A stretch of 64,000 nucleotides of DNA from Micavibrio_C sp965231165 (GTDB lineage: Bacteria; Pseudomonadota; Alphaproteobacteria; Micavibrionales; Micavibrionaceae), in contig OZ246421.1 in NCBI GenBank assembly GCA_965231165.1, positions 1,054,001 to 1,118,000 on the forward strand, written 5' to 3'. The position numbers and the translations under genes are program-made. Positions 7,995 to 17,890 of this stretch are shown one piece after another. Numbering within the stretch: position 1 is the first letter of the stretch; each line of letters opens with the position of its first letter. The notes under the pieces are model-generated. The model made no database searches. It was not told where the DNA came from and worked only from the letters and a program-made list of their open reading frames with translations.

Positions 7995-9658
7995 ATCAGC
8001 GGCCCCATAATTCTGATTTCAGCGTTCATATCAAGTTCCTCAGCCGTCATCTGCTTGGCATTCCCTGCTTCGCCGGAAGTCGTTTCCGTGTAATCCTTGC
8101 TGCCGACGTTCTTTTCCACCCAGACGGTATGCTGCGGCAAGAGCGATTTCAGGCGACGCTCCAGATCATCAATCTGTTTGCGGCCTTCCTCAGGCGTAAT
8201 AGTCTGCGGGAAACTCATGAAAATAGTAGTTTCGACGCGGGGGGGCTTATCCTCACCCCCGGCAGCCGCCAATGCAGCCTCCTTCATGCGCGTCAGATCC
8301 ACCGCTGAAGATTGCTGCGTGTTATATGCCAGATCCTTTACGTCGATCTGATCGACCCGCAATTCATTCCCCAGCCCCTCTGAAATCTTTTTCAGAAGAC
8401 CAATAGTATGCATGCGATTTTCTTCGAAAGACCTGAATGTGTTCAATGATGCCTGAATCAGCTTCACGTCGTAGCCCAGCGCCTCCAGACGCTTAACCTC
8501 TTCGTCATATTCGGCCTGCGCCTTACTCAGGACCAGCTTCTGGTCAGCAATATCAGTTCTGACAGTCAGCATCTTCTGACTTTCGCTGGCCGCCACCCAT
8601 CCCAGATAGGCCGTACCTGCCATCAGCAATACAATTGCCGCTGCCGCCGCCTGACGCGGCTGATGGATACGGCTTAAATCCGCGGCATCCATCTTGAGGA
8701 TAAAACTGGTCTTGCGTCCGCACCACGCCGCATGCAGCGGATCGGCGAAGCGGGAATCTTCCTGCACACCAATCGTCATGCCCAGCATGCGCGCCGCTTC
8801 GTTGGCGGTGAAAGATGTGAAATTGCAGGGAATATCAATCATGCTTTCCAGCGCATCGCCCGCTTCTGCCGAAGCCACGACCATCAGGTCGGTGCCATCT
8901 TCAGCGCTGTAGCCATAGCGGGAAAGGTAACCCAGCGTCGCCTTGAATTCCTGATAGACGTCCATCGCCCAGGTCTGATAATCACCTTCGTTCGCAGCGA
9001 CGGCGGTAATACGGGTCATGGCCAACTGGCCGTTGCGCGTAATCACCTGACGCAGCGCGCCGCTCTGATGTTGACCGATGAAGACAGCCCATTCATTCGG
9101 GCGGCGCTCTTTGCCCGCCAGCTTCACGGACAGGGCGCGCACCATGTCAGACGATTCTACCGGAAGAAGCGTAAATCCGGCGACAGACACCATGGATGCC
9201 TTGACGGCTTCAAACGTCTTTGCCAACTGTTCGGCCATCGGCACGCCCGCGAACAGGTAAAGCTCACCCGTTGTACGAATATTTGTCGTGCCTTTATCTG
9301 CCGGTGCTGTGGAACGCTCGCCCTTCTTTTGCTTGATCAGCAAGGCGCCGCGAATGGGATAATTTGGGAAAGCCACCTGCAGCTTGCGCTTGAGGACGTT
9401 TTGCTTGTCCATCACGCCGACACTGGGCAAACGCTGGCCGCCCTTGAAGTACTGGTCGGTCATATCATTCAGGATCAATACCGGTTTCGCGCCGCATTCC
9501 TTGCGCAAAAGCCGCGTGACCGTCGGCACAAAATCATCCACCTGCCACGAAATCGTATCGATCAGCCGGGCAGCACGCGCCGTCACGCTATAGATAGATA
9601 GCGTCTCATCCCCTATCAGGAGAATAGTACGGTTAGGTGACATGAATGTTATAGACAT
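7991..9658 (-). CDS. Fused PilM-PilN (GspL-like) pilus assembly protein
   Basis: A 555-residue protein. Residues 1 to about 325 form a cytoplasmic region resembling the actin-like ATPase fold of PilM/GspL/MshI. One transmembrane helix follows (about 335-353). Residues about 355-555 form a PilN-like periplasmic part with a coiled coil (LVLSKAQAEYDEEVKRLEAL) and a ferredoxin-like segment. In most T4P systems these are two genes, while GspL of type II secretion is a natural fusion. AAGGG lies 6 bases before the ATG at 9658. It is coupled to the PilO-like gene by overlapping stop and start codons. Confidence 0.75.
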   Translation of the reverse strand: MSITFMSPNRTILLIGDETLSIYSVTARAARLIDTISWQVDDFVPTVTRLLRKECGAKPVLILNDMTDQYFKGGQRLPSVGVMDKQNVLKRKLQVAFPNYPIRGALLIKQKKGERSTAPADKGTTNIRTTGELYLFAGVPMAEQLAKTFEAVKASMVSVAGFTLLPVESSDMVRALSVKLAGKERRPNEWAVFIGQHQSGALRQVITRNGQLAMTRITAVAANEGDYQTWAMDVYQEFKATLGYLSRYGYSAEDGTDLMVVASAEAGDALESMIDIPCNFTSFTANEAARMLGMTIGVQEDSRFADPLHAAWCGRKTSFILKMDAADLSRIHQPRQAAAAAIVLLMAGTAYLGWVAASESQKMLTVRTDIADQKLVLSKAQAEYDEEVKRLEALGYDVKLIQASLNTFRSFEENRMHTIGLLKKISEGLGNELRVDQIDVKDLAYNTQQSSAVDLTRMKEAALAAAGGEDKPPRVETTIFMSFPQTITPEEGRKQIDDLERRLKSLLPQHTVWVEKNVGSKDYTETTSGEAGNAKQMTAEELDMNAEIRIMGPLI

Positions 9659-9704
9659 GAAAAACCCTTCACGCTCCCGCTTCTTTTCTCGTTACAGACA
9701 TCCC

Positions 9705-10931
9705 TTAGATGTCCAGATTCTCGAAGCTGGAGTAAATCGGACCGAAGACCGCGACGGCGATCCAGAGAATCATACCACCAAGAAGGGCGGTTAGGAAAGG
9801 CTCAATCATTGCGATAAGACCCTCGACCGCCTCATCGACGTCCGCCGTATAGAATTCAGCCACCTGGTCCAGAACCACGGTCAGGTTACCGGACTCCTCG
9901 CCCACCTTCAGCATTCTGACAACCATGCTGGGAAACTCGCCCGAAGCATTGAAGGCTTCCGACAGCGGGCTGCCTGCCTTGACCTGTTCGCGTACGCCAT
10001 CCAGAGCATCGACAATCGCCAGATTATTCACCGTTTTACGGGAATGCTCCAGCCCCTGCAGAACATCAATGCCGCTGGCGAATAACGCGCCAAATGTCTG
10101 GGAAAAGCGGGCGATGTTAATTTTACGGATTAGCGAACCAAAGATAGGCAGGGTCAGCAGGAAAACGTCCTGACGGTAAGCAATATCTTCAGACATCCGC
10201 CGGGAAACGAACCAGAGCAACACCAGAACAATCGGTGTTGCCACAACCGCCCACCAGTAGGCCTGAAAGAATTCTGACGTGGCCATCAGCGATGTCGTAT
10301 AAATCGGCAGTTCCTGATCGAGGTTTTTGATGAAACCCACGATCTCGGGCACAACGAAACCCATCATGATAACGATGGTCGCGATCACGACCGCCACCAA
10401 AATCATCGGATAGCGCGTAGCCTTCCTGACCTTGGCCTGCATCTTGTCGACCCATTTCAGGTATTTGATCAACTGCAGATAAGACCCGGTCAGATCACCC
10501 GTCTCCTCACCCGCTGCGATCAGGGAAATATACAGATTTGTGAAGACCTTAGGATGCTGTGCAAAAGCTTCAGATAAAGAGCTACCCTCAGATACGTCAC
10601 GATGAATTTCAGCCATCATGTCGCGCAGGCCATTTTGTTCCGTCGTATCGCGAATATCGGCCAGACAGTCCAGCAACGGCACACCCGCGCTTTGCATCTG
10701 TTCCATATGCAGGAATAACTGGATCAGGTCACGGATCTTGACCTTCTTCACCAGCCCCATACCGGCCAGCTTGCCCTTTTTCTTATCGAGAAGGCTGCAC
10801 TGCACCAGCTCTATGCCCCCGGATTGCAGACGGGCATACAGGTCAACTTCGCTCGCGGCACCCATAACGCCCCGCACGGGACGTCCCTTCATATTAATGC
10901 CGCGGTATTTGTAACGCTGATTGGTTGCCAT
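9705..10931 (-). CDS. Pilus inner-membrane platform protein (PilC/GspF family)
   Basis: A 408-residue polytopic protein with two GspF domains in tandem (about 70-190 and 270-395). The motif SLSEAFAQHP appears in the first half and SPLSEAFNASGEFP in the second. Transmembrane segments are seen near 175-197, 220-242 and 380-402. The platform protein couples the motor ATPases to pilin extraction. It follows the assembly ATPase by 12 bases. Length and repeat structure match PilC/MshG. Confidence 0.92.
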   Translation of the reverse strand: MATNQRYKYRGINMKGRPVRGVMGAASEVDLYARLQSGGIELVQCSLLDKKKGKLAGMGLVKKVKIRDLIQLFLHMEQMQSAGVPLLDCLADIRDTTEQNGLRDMMAEIHRDVSEGSSLSEAFAQHPKVFTNLYISLIAAGEETGDLTGSYLQLIKYLKWVDKMQAKVRKATRYPMILVAVVIATIVIMMGFVVPEIVGFIKNLDQELPIYTTSLMATSEFFQAYWWAVVATPIVLVLLWFVSRRMSEDIAYRQDVFLLTLPIFGSLIRKINIARFSQTFGALFASGIDVLQGLEHSRKTVNNLAIVDALDGVREQVKAGSPLSEAFNASGEFPSMVVRMLKVGEESGNLTVVLDQVAEFYTADVDEAVEGLIAMIEPFLTALLGGMILWIAVAVFGPIYSSFENLDI

Positions 10932-10943
10932 AAAATGGGGACT

Positions 10944-12794
10944 TTATTTTGTAATATCGACGGCGGTTGCCAGGGATTCAAGGGTGGTGATTCCCTCAAG
11001 AACTTTCAGGATGCCATCGTCCTTCATATTTTTGAAGCCTTTTTCCATGGCGGCGGCTTTCAGGTCGGCTTTACTACCGCCATTCGCGATAACCGTATCC
11101 AGATCTTCGTCCATCAGCAAAATCTCGGCGATGGAGATACGGCCCTTGTAACCCTGCCCTTTACAAGCCTGACAACCGCCCTGCTTGGCCTTGTAAATCG
11201 TCGGCGGACTGACCGGATCGACTTTCAGAATATGGCACTCTTCCTCACTAGGCGTGTGCGTCACCCGGCATTCCGGACAGACCTTGCGCACAAGACGCTG
11301 GGCAAACACGGCGATAATGGCCCCCGCGATCATCCCCGGCTTCAGGCCGAGATCAAGCAGACGCGGAATAGCGCCGAAAGAGTCGTTGGTGTGCAGTGTC
11401 GTATAAACCTGGTGACCGGTCATGGCCGCTTTCAGCGCCATCTCGGCGGTGATGCCGTCACGGATCTCACCGATAAAGATAATGTCAGGATCCTGACGCA
11501 GCAGCGCACGGATACCATCGGCAAAATCGAGAACGCCCTCGCGGATCGGGGTTTGGCGGATCATCGGCAGTGAATATTCGACCGGATCTTCCAGCGTCTG
11601 GATATTCACTTCGACGTTATTAATCTCATTGATCATCGAATAAAGCGATGTCGACTTACCCGAACCGGTTGGGCCGGTCACGATGATCACGCCTTCCGGA
11701 CGTTTCTGCGCATTGCGAATAATTTCAAGATTGGTCGGGCTGAAGCCCAGTTTGGCCAGCGGGATAATGTTCTGACTTTGGTCAAGAACACGCATAACAA
11801 TATTTTCACCGTGAACGGTCGGCAGCGACGACACGCGGAAGTCAGCCTCGCGTCCGCCCACGCTGAGATTGAAGCGCCCATCCTGCGGTGCCATCTTGTC
11901 GGCGATGTTCATGTTGCACATGATCTTGATACGCTGGGACAGCGCGCCCCAGTGCTGTTTGTGCAGGATCTGCGCGGTATAAAGAACGCCATCAAGGCGG
12001 TAACGCAAACGAACGAAATTTTCTTCCGGTTCAAAGTGCAAGTCGGACACGCCCAGTTTCACCGCATCAAAAACCAGCGCGTTCACCAGACGCACAATCG
12101 GGTGCGTATAAGCTTCATTTTCTTTGACCGTCGCCAGATCGGGAGCCTTGCCCTCTTCCAGCTCCTTGAGAATGGCGTTGATCGAGCTGGCATAGCCGTA
12201 AGCGGCATCAATCGCTTCCGAAAGCACGGAAGGCGTCGCCACCTGCGTCTTGATTGTCACGTTCTTAGGCACCAGACGGCGCACCGCATCCAGCGCCATA
12301 ATGTCGTAGGGATCGGCCATGGCGATGACGATTTCTTCACGACCTAAAGACACCGGAAGCAACTGATGCTTCAGCGCCGTCTGTTTATCCATCAACGCCA
12401 GCGCGTCGCCATCAATCAGCGTATGCTTAGGATCGAAAACATCAAAGCCGGAGCTATCGGCCAGAAACGCCGTCAGTTCATCCTCTTTGACAAAACCTAA
12501 ATCGACCAGAACCTCACCCAGCATCTTGCCGGAAACTTTTTTCTCCTGCAGCGCGACGTTAAGCTGGTCTTCGGTAATTATGCCCTGCGCTACCAGACGG
12601 TCGCCGATACGGCCACCGCCGGAACCCTGTGCACCGGCACCGCCTGCCTCTTTCAGCAAACCGCCCTTTTGCGCGACAACGGCATTGGCAGCCGTCGCTG
12701 ACGAGGCCTGTTTTTTCTCGGCCTCACGCGCTACGGACGGGATATCGTCCGGTTCCAGAATTTCGAAATGTGAAAACTTGTCATCGTTCGTCAT
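10944..12794 (-). CDS. Pilus assembly ATPase (GspE/PilB/MshE family)
   Basis: A 616-residue extension motor. After a low-complexity N-terminus (about 25-60) there is an MshE-N/GspE-N domain (about 62-200), a linking N2 domain (about 228-345) and the core ATPase with Walker A GPTGSGKST (374-382), Asp box (TLEDPVEYS), Walker B (DIIFIGEIRD) and His box (TGHQVYTTLHTND). Two Cys pairs (CPEC, CQAC) in the C-terminal part mark the zinc site typical of assembly ATPases and absent from PilT/PilU. It is the first gene of the minus-strand pilus cluster. MshE-N domains bind cyclic di-GMP in some relatives; the binding residues were not verified here. Confidence 0.92.
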   Translation of the reverse strand: MTNDDKFSHFEILEPDDIPSVAREAEKKQASSATAANAVVAQKGGLLKEAGGAGAQGSGGGRIGDRLVAQGIITEDQLNVALQEKKVSGKMLGEVLVDLGFVKEDELTAFLADSSGFDVFDPKHTLIDGDALALMDKQTALKHQLLPVSLGREEIVIAMADPYDIMALDAVRRLVPKNVTIKTQVATPSVLSEAIDAAYGYASSINAILKELEEGKAPDLATVKENEAYTHPIVRLVNALVFDAVKLGVSDLHFEPEENFVRLRYRLDGVLYTAQILHKQHWGALSQRIKIMCNMNIADKMAPQDGRFNLSVGGREADFRVSSLPTVHGENIVMRVLDQSQNIIPLAKLGFSPTNLEIIRNAQKRPEGVIIVTGPTGSGKSTSLYSMINEINNVEVNIQTLEDPVEYSLPMIRQTPIREGVLDFADGIRALLRQDPDIIFIGEIRDGITAEMALKAAMTGHQVYTTLHTNDSFGAIPRLLDLGLKPGMIAGAIIAVFAQRLVRKVCPECRVTHTPSEEECHILKVDPVSPPTIYKAKQGGCQACKGQGYKGRISIAEILLMDEDLDTVIANGGSKADLKAAAMEKGFKNMKDDGILKVLEGITTLESLATAVDITK

Positions 12795-12929
12795 AGCAGT
12801 ACCTGAAAACTGAAAAGGCAGATCGCCTAAAAGACATGCGCCAGAGCCATCCTCATATCCATCGGCACCATTTTACATTAGGTGAAAAGGTTAAATATTT
12901 GAATAAGATGATATGAAAACTGAGAAAGG

Positions 12930-12961
12930 AAAGCCCTCCCCCGGCGCAGGGAAAAGGGCTC
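12930..12961 (-). terminator. Candidate terminator of the RND efflux operon
   Basis: An inverted repeat pairs AGCCCT(CCC) with (GGGAAA)AGGGCT. On the minus strand it is followed by a T-rich tract (TTCCTTTCT). It lies about 40-70 bases after the RND pump stop codon at 13000 and separates that operon from the pilus cluster. Confidence 0.6.
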
Positions 12962-12999
12962 CCGCAGAATATCAGAAAAAATCCTGCGATTCCATGCCT

Positions 13000-15900
13000 C
13001 TAAACAGCACTCATCTGCTGCGCCCGTTCAGATTTGGCGGCCGCACGGTGGTCCTTGGCGATGATCGTGTAGAACGACGGCAGAATGAACAGGGTGAATA
13101 GGGTGCCGATCAGCATCCCGGTTACAATCACCAGACCGATACTGGAACGGCTGGCCGCCCCGGCGCCATCGGCAAACACCAGCGGCAGCAAACCGGCCAC
13201 CATGGCAGCCGTCGTCATCAAAATCGGGCGCAGACGCACTTTGGCCGCCAGTTCGATGGCCTTGCGTTTATCCAGCCCCTTCTCGATCTGGGCCTTGTTC
13301 GCAAACTCCACCATCAGAATACCGTGCTTGCTGATCAGTCCGACGAGCGTCACCAGACCAATCTGCGTGTAGATATTCATAGTGGCGGCACCGAGGAAAA
13401 TCGGCAGCAACGCGCCACTGATCGCCAGCGGTACGCTGACCATGATCACCAGCGGATCGCGGAAGCTTTCGAACTGCGCCGCCAGAACCAGGAAAATAAT
13501 CACCAGCGCGAAGACGAAAGTCACCATCAACTGGTTACCCTCCTGCACGTATTGGCGGGTATTGCTCATCCAGTCATAGCTGTACCCGGCAGGCAGGATT
13601 TCCGCGGCCTTGGCGTCCAGAAACGTAACAACATCCCCCAGCGTTACACCCGGCAGCGGGATCGCCGAGAATGTGGCCGAGTTCAACTGATTGAATTGCA
13701 CCAGCTTGTCCGGCTGGCTGTACATGCTGAGAGTCGCCAGCGCTGAAAGCGGCACCATCTCGCCGTTACCGGCGCGCAGGTAATATTTGGTCAAATCCTG
13801 CGGATTGATGCGTTCGCTGCGCGGCACCTGCGGAATAACGTCATAAGAACGGCCATCGAGATTGAAGCGGTTGATATAATTGCCGCCCAGAAACAAAGTC
13901 AGCGAGTCACCTACGCTTTTCATCGTGATGCCCAACTGGTTGGCTTTCTCACGATCAATTTCGATTTTCACAACCGGCGTATTGAAGTTCAGATCGCTGT
14001 CCACGATCATAAACATACCGCTTTTCATGGCCTCGGCCTTGATCTGCTCCATCACACGGAAGATGGATTCATAGCCATCGGTGCTGCGGATCACCATCTG
14101 CACCGGCAAACCACCCGTAGAGCCCGGCAACGGCGGGATGGAGAAAGCAAAAACCTGCATCCCCTCGATAGCGCCCACTTTCTGCTGGATTTCCTGCTGG
14201 ATTTCCATGGCGCTGCGATCACGCTCACTCCAGTCTTTCAGGGTGAAACCGCCGAAACCATTGGACGGCCCATCCATGCCCGAGAGCACGAATGTCGACG
14301 CTACTTCCGGCACCTCCTTGAAAATACGTTCCATGTCCTTGGCATAGGTCATAGCGTAATCGATATTGGCGTATTGCGGCGCCTTCGACGCCGTCACTAC
14401 GACGCCCTGATCCTCCTCAGGTGCCAGTTCTTTTCTGGCCCCCAGGAACATGAATACCAAAAGACCGCAAATGCAGAGGGCAAAGAATACAGTCACCGGA
14501 CGGTAATCCAGCGTACCTTTCAGGCGGCGTTCATAGAAATTCTCGACCTTGGTGAAGGTTTGATTAATGCGAAGAGCTAGGCCGGTATCGTTCATGCCGT
14601 GTTTCAGCACCAGCGAACACATCATCGGCGACAACGTCAAGGCCACGACACCTGAAATAATCACCGCCCCCGCCAGCGCAAAAGCAAATTCACGGAACAG
14701 CGAGCCCGTCACGCCGCCCATAAAACCAATCGGCGCATACACGGCCGCCAGCGTAATCGTCATCGCGATAATCGGGCCGACGATTTCACGCGCACCGAGC
14801 AAGGCGGCCTGCACAGGCGTTTTACCCTCTTCGATATGGCGGAAAACGTTTTCCACCACGACAATGGCGTCATCCACCACAAGGCCGATGGCCATCACCA
14901 TCGCCAGCAATGTCAGCAAATTGATCGAGAACCCCAGAGCCAGCATGATAAAGGCCGTGCCGATCATGGCCAGCGGAATGGTCACGACAGGGATAAGCAC
15001 CGAACGGAACGATCCCAGAAACAGGAAGATCACGACCACGACGATCGCAACCGCCTCCATCAGGGTTTTGACAACTTCATGGATGGCCGCGTTAATAAAC
15101 ACCGTCACATCGAACGGCACATCGACATGCAGCGATGGCGGCATGTCTTTTTTCAATCCCTCCAGCAGCACCCGCACATTCTTGACAATTTCGAGCGGAT
15201 TGCCGGTGGGTGTCCCCGTCACGCCCAGATAGACAGCGCGCTTGCCATCCATCAGGGCCGCCTGATCGTAACTGGAAGCGCCCAGCTCAATCGTGCCGAT
15301 ATCACTCATACGGACGATACTGCCTTCAGCAGATTTCACGACCAGATTGCGGAATTCTTCAACATCGGTCAGGTCTGTATTGGTGTCGATGTTGGTGACG
15401 ATATACGAACCCTTCATCTGACCGGGCGCGGATTGATAGTTGTTCGCCTGTACGGCAGCCGCCACATCGCTGGCGGTGATTTTACGCGCCGCCATCTTCG
15501 ATGGGTCTAGCCATAGGCGCATCGCCAGAGTCTGCCCGCCGATCACTTCGGGGTTGGCAACCCCCTCCACCGTCGCGAGCAACGGCTGCACGACGCGGAT
15601 CAGGTAATCGGTAATCGCGGGGGTGCTCAGTTCATCGCTGGCAAAACCGATATACATGATAGCGGTAATCTCGCCGGTCGATTTTAAAATCACCGGGTCG
15701 TTGGCTTCCTGAGGAATCAGATATGAAACCTGATTAACCTTGGTCAGAATCTCGGTCAAGGCCTTGTCCGAATCCGCATTCAGCTTCAGGTGCGCCGATA
15801 CGGAGCTCGCCCCCTGCTTTGAATTCGACACCAGATAATCGACGCCCTCTGCCGTGGCAATCGCCTGCGCAATCGGTGTCGTCACGAAGCCTTGCATCAA

Positions 15901-16071
15901 TTCGGGTGACGCGCCGGGATAACCCGTGTTGACGGTAATCACCGCCTGCTCGATTTCAGGATACTGGCGCACCGGCAAATCGAAGGCCGCGCGCAGCCCG
16001 ATCAGCAGGATCAGAATATTCAAGACGAACGCCAGCACCGGGCGCTTAATGAAAATATCGGTGAGAACCAT
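13000..16071 (-). CDS. RND family efflux pump, inner-membrane permease (HAE1/AcrB type)
   Basis: A 1023-residue proton-driven exporter expected to form a trimer with the adaptor encoded just upstream and an outer-membrane channel. Hallmarks: N-terminal VLTDIFIKRPVLAFVL helix, twelve hydrophobic segments in a 1+5 / 1+5 pattern with two large periplasmic loops, paired aspartates in TM4 (LVVDDAIVVVENV) and the conserved lysine in TM10 (LVGLISKHGILMVEF), which make up the proton relay. The relay appears intact, so the pump should be active. Substrates cannot be inferred. No TolC/OprM-type gene is linked, so it presumably uses one encoded elsewhere. Confidence 0.93.
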   Translation of the reverse strand: MVLTDIFIKRPVLAFVLNILILLIGLRAAFDLPVRQYPEIEQAVITVNTGYPGASPELMQGFVTTPIAQAIATAEGVDYLVSNSKQGASSVSAHLKLNADSDKALTEILTKVNQVSYLIPQEANDPVILKSTGEITAIMYIGFASDELSTPAITDYLIRVVQPLLATVEGVANPEVIGGQTLAMRLWLDPSKMAARKITASDVAAAVQANNYQSAPGQMKGSYIVTNIDTNTDLTDVEEFRNLVVKSAEGSIVRMSDIGTIELGASSYDQAALMDGKRAVYLGVTGTPTGNPLEIVKNVRVLLEGLKKDMPPSLHVDVPFDVTVFINAAIHEVVKTLMEAVAIVVVVIFLFLGSFRSVLIPVVTIPLAMIGTAFIMLALGFSINLLTLLAMVMAIGLVVDDAIVVVENVFRHIEEGKTPVQAALLGAREIVGPIIAMTITLAAVYAPIGFMGGVTGSLFREFAFALAGAVIISGVVALTLSPMMCSLVLKHGMNDTGLALRINQTFTKVENFYERRLKGTLDYRPVTVFFALCICGLLVFMFLGARKELAPEEDQGVVVTASKAPQYANIDYAMTYAKDMERIFKEVPEVASTFVLSGMDGPSNGFGGFTLKDWSERDRSAMEIQQEIQQKVGAIEGMQVFAFSIPPLPGSTGGLPVQMVIRSTDGYESIFRVMEQIKAEAMKSGMFMIVDSDLNFNTPVVKIEIDREKANQLGITMKSVGDSLTLFLGGNYINRFNLDGRSYDVIPQVPRSERINPQDLTKYYLRAGNGEMVPLSALATLSMYSQPDKLVQFNQLNSATFSAIPLPGVTLGDVVTFLDAKAAEILPAGYSYDWMSNTRQYVQEGNQLMVTFVFALVIIFLVLAAQFESFRDPLVIMVSVPLAISGALLPIFLGAATMNIYTQIGLVTLVGLISKHGILMVEFANKAQIEKGLDKRKAIELAAKVRLRPILMTTAAMVAGLLPLVFADGAGAASRSSIGLVIVTGMLIGTLFTLFILPSFYTIIAKDHRAAAKSERAQQMSAV

Positions 16072-16088
16072 GTGAGCTTCTCTTATCC

Positions 16089-17246
16089 TTACTCGTTGCG
16101 CGGATTGTCTTTATTGGCTTCGAAATCCTTGGCCAGATTATCGACCGGTGCGATCTTGACCAGTGCGCCGGGCATGACTTTCAACTGGCCGGTGGTGACC
16201 AGCTTGTCACCCGCCTTAACCTTGCCATCAACGAGGGCCACTTTATTATTAAAGCGCGTACCGGTTTTTACGTAGATGCGCTCGGCTTTATAGAGCGCTT
16301 CGCCCTGTTCGTTCTTTTGCTGCGCCGGGTCTTCCGGTGTGCGCAAAACAAAGACAGAGTCGCCATAAATCGTAAAATCGACAGCCGTCTCCGGCACAAT
16401 CGCCGCTTCGGCACCCGAGGGAAGCGTCACTTGCACCTTGGCAAACATACCCGGCGACAGCACATTATTCGGGTTCGTCATTTTCGCCTGCACCTTGACG
16501 GTACGGGTTTCTTCGCCTACCTGCGGCTCAATGGCGTTGATCGACGCCTTGAACAATGTTTTCGGCCAGGCATCAACCGTCAGGCTGACTTCCTGCCCCA
16601 CTTTTACTTCAGACAAGGTCTGTTCCGGCAGCGTAAAATTGATAAAGAGTTCGGAGAGATCGGTCAGCGTTACAATCGGCTCACCAGGATTCAGATATTG
16701 CCCGAGGTTAATCTGGCGCAAACCCAACACACCGTCGAACGGCGCGGCGATTGATTTCTTGGCGATTAATGCCTCGGTCCGCGCCATGGCGCCGCGGGCC
16801 TCATCCAGAGAAGCACGATATTGATCGACCGTACTGCGCGGCGACGCTACGTCCACCAGTTTGCTGGAGCGCGCGAGATTCAGTTCAGCCAGCTTGGCCT
16901 GCGCCTGATAAATCGCCAGATCGGCTTTTTCCTGATCGTCATTCATCAACACCAGAACATCACTGGCGGCCACGATATCACCCGCTTCAAACAGGATGTC
17001 CGTCACACGGCCAACAACTTCGGGGGATATTGTTACCTGGCGAACGGCCTCAATGGTGCCTATCCCCTCCAGCGTACGGGGCACGGGCTGCGATACAGCT
17101 TCCGCCACGGCGACAGGCGCCGGGGGCGGATTGGCCATCGCCGCGAAAAATTTGCCCATCATCATGTTGCCAAACTGCTGATAGCCATACAGACCACCCG
17201 CTACCAGCCCCATAATAATAAGTACAATCACAAAACGCTTTTTCAT
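16089..17246 (-). CDS. RND efflux periplasmic adaptor subunit (membrane fusion protein)
   Basis: A 385-residue HlyD/AcrA-family adaptor. It has an N-terminal signal-anchor helix (about 4-22) with no lipobox, a biotinyl-lipoyl half-motif (about 60-95), a short coiled-coil hairpin (about 100-155), the second lipoyl half (IAAPFDGVLGLRQINLGQYL), a beta-barrel and a membrane-proximal domain. It precedes the pump by 17 bases and is the first gene of the pair. A palindromic operator overlaps its promoter-like sequence. Confidence 0.92.
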   Translation of the reverse strand: MKKRFVIVLIIMGLVAGGLYGYQQFGNMMMGKFFAAMANPPPAPVAVAEAVSQPVPRTLEGIGTIEAVRQVTISPEVVGRVTDILFEAGDIVAASDVLVLMNDDQEKADLAIYQAQAKLAELNLARSSKLVDVASPRSTVDQYRASLDEARGAMARTEALIAKKSIAAPFDGVLGLRQINLGQYLNPGEPIVTLTDLSELFINFTLPEQTLSEVKVGQEVSLTVDAWPKTLFKASINAIEPQVGEETRTVKVQAKMTNPNNVLSPGMFAKVQVTLPSGAEAAIVPETAVDFTIYGDSVFVLRTPEDPAQQKNEQGEALYKAERIYVKTGTRFNNKVALVDGKVKAGDKLVTTGQLKVMPGALVKIAPVDNLAKDFEANKDNPRNE

Positions 17247-17291
17247 GTGTGCGCGCCCCTTAAGCCCATACGCTATTTATCTTAGTTCACT

Positions 17292-17321
17292 GATATAAAC
17301 TGACCAGTTTAGTTTTGCCAG
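17292..17321 (-). promoter_or_regulatory. Promoter with palindromic operator for the efflux operon
   Basis: On the minus strand CTGGCA (17321-17316) and TATATC (17297-17292) are spaced by 18 bases. A perfect 16-bp palindrome, TAAACTG-AC-CAGTTTA (17296-17311), covers the spacer and touches the -10. This is where TetR/AcrR-type repressors bind in many RND operons. No TetR-family gene lies in the window, so the regulator would be encoded elsewhere. The repressor family is an inference. Confidence 0.5.
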
Positions 17322-17514
17322 CCCTTCCCACAAAAAAATATGGAAGACTTCCCCATCTTGCAAGCGCCGTACCGTTTGGCACTCAGCGCCTTGAATGCAT
17401 TATGTCTTCTGCCTATTTATGGCGAATATGGCAACACATAACTACCCAGCATCGAAACCCGGGATAAGGCATCTACTTAGCAAACTTCAACAGCGAATTG
17501 ATTTTTAAAAGAAA

Positions 17515-17591
17515 TGGCGCGCCCGTGAGGATTCGAACCTCAAACCTCCTGATCCGTAGTCAGGTGCTCTATCCAGTTGAGCTACGGGCGC
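17515..17591 (-). tRNA. tRNA-Arg (anticodon ACG)
   Basis: A 77-base cloverleaf with a 7-bp acceptor stem (GCGCCCG/CGGGCGC), D-arm GCTCAACTGGATAGAGC, anticodon stem CCTGA/TCAGG with loop CTACGGA (anticodon ACG, read as ICG after deamination), T-arm with GGTTCGAATCC, discriminator G and an encoded CCA end. Confidence 0.97.
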
Positions 17592-17825
17592 ATGGGCTGT
17601 ACGGCTTTGGAATTACCGCAAGCGATGGGCAACATAAGTGAAGGCGTTATGGATTGCAAGAGTTTTGATCGGAATTTTGCAAAGCCAGAAACCTCCCTCT
17701 TTCCTCAGCCACGCCGCCCCGAGCGCCCTGTGGATAGCTATTGAATCCACAGGCAAAAAACCCTTTTGCCGCTTGCACTTGGCAGATTCAGCCTATAGGC
17801 TTCTCCTCGGTGGGGCTTCCTTTAC

Positions 17826-17852
17826 TTGACGGGCGGCCTCTCTTTCAATAAT
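17826..17852 (+). promoter_or_regulatory. Candidate promoter for the OmpA-like exported protein
   Basis: TTGACG (17826-17831) and AATAAT (17847-17852) are spaced by 15 bases, about 40 bases before the ATG at 17891. The boxes are good but the spacing is short. Nothing else recognisable lies between the tRNA (ends 17591) and this gene. Confidence 0.35.
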
Positions 17853-17890
17853 TGTTTCTTTCTCCGACGGTTAGGGTTGAAACACTATTC

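Noticed and set aside
8732..9601. A 289-codon plus-strand open frame across the PilM-PilN gene
   Set aside because: Antisense to a gene supported by operon structure and overlapping start and stop codons; product has no recognisable features.
17638..17829. A 63-codon open frame between tRNA-Arg and the OmpA-like gene
   Set aside because: No ribosome binding site or plausible protein features; it overlaps the promoter region of the next gene.
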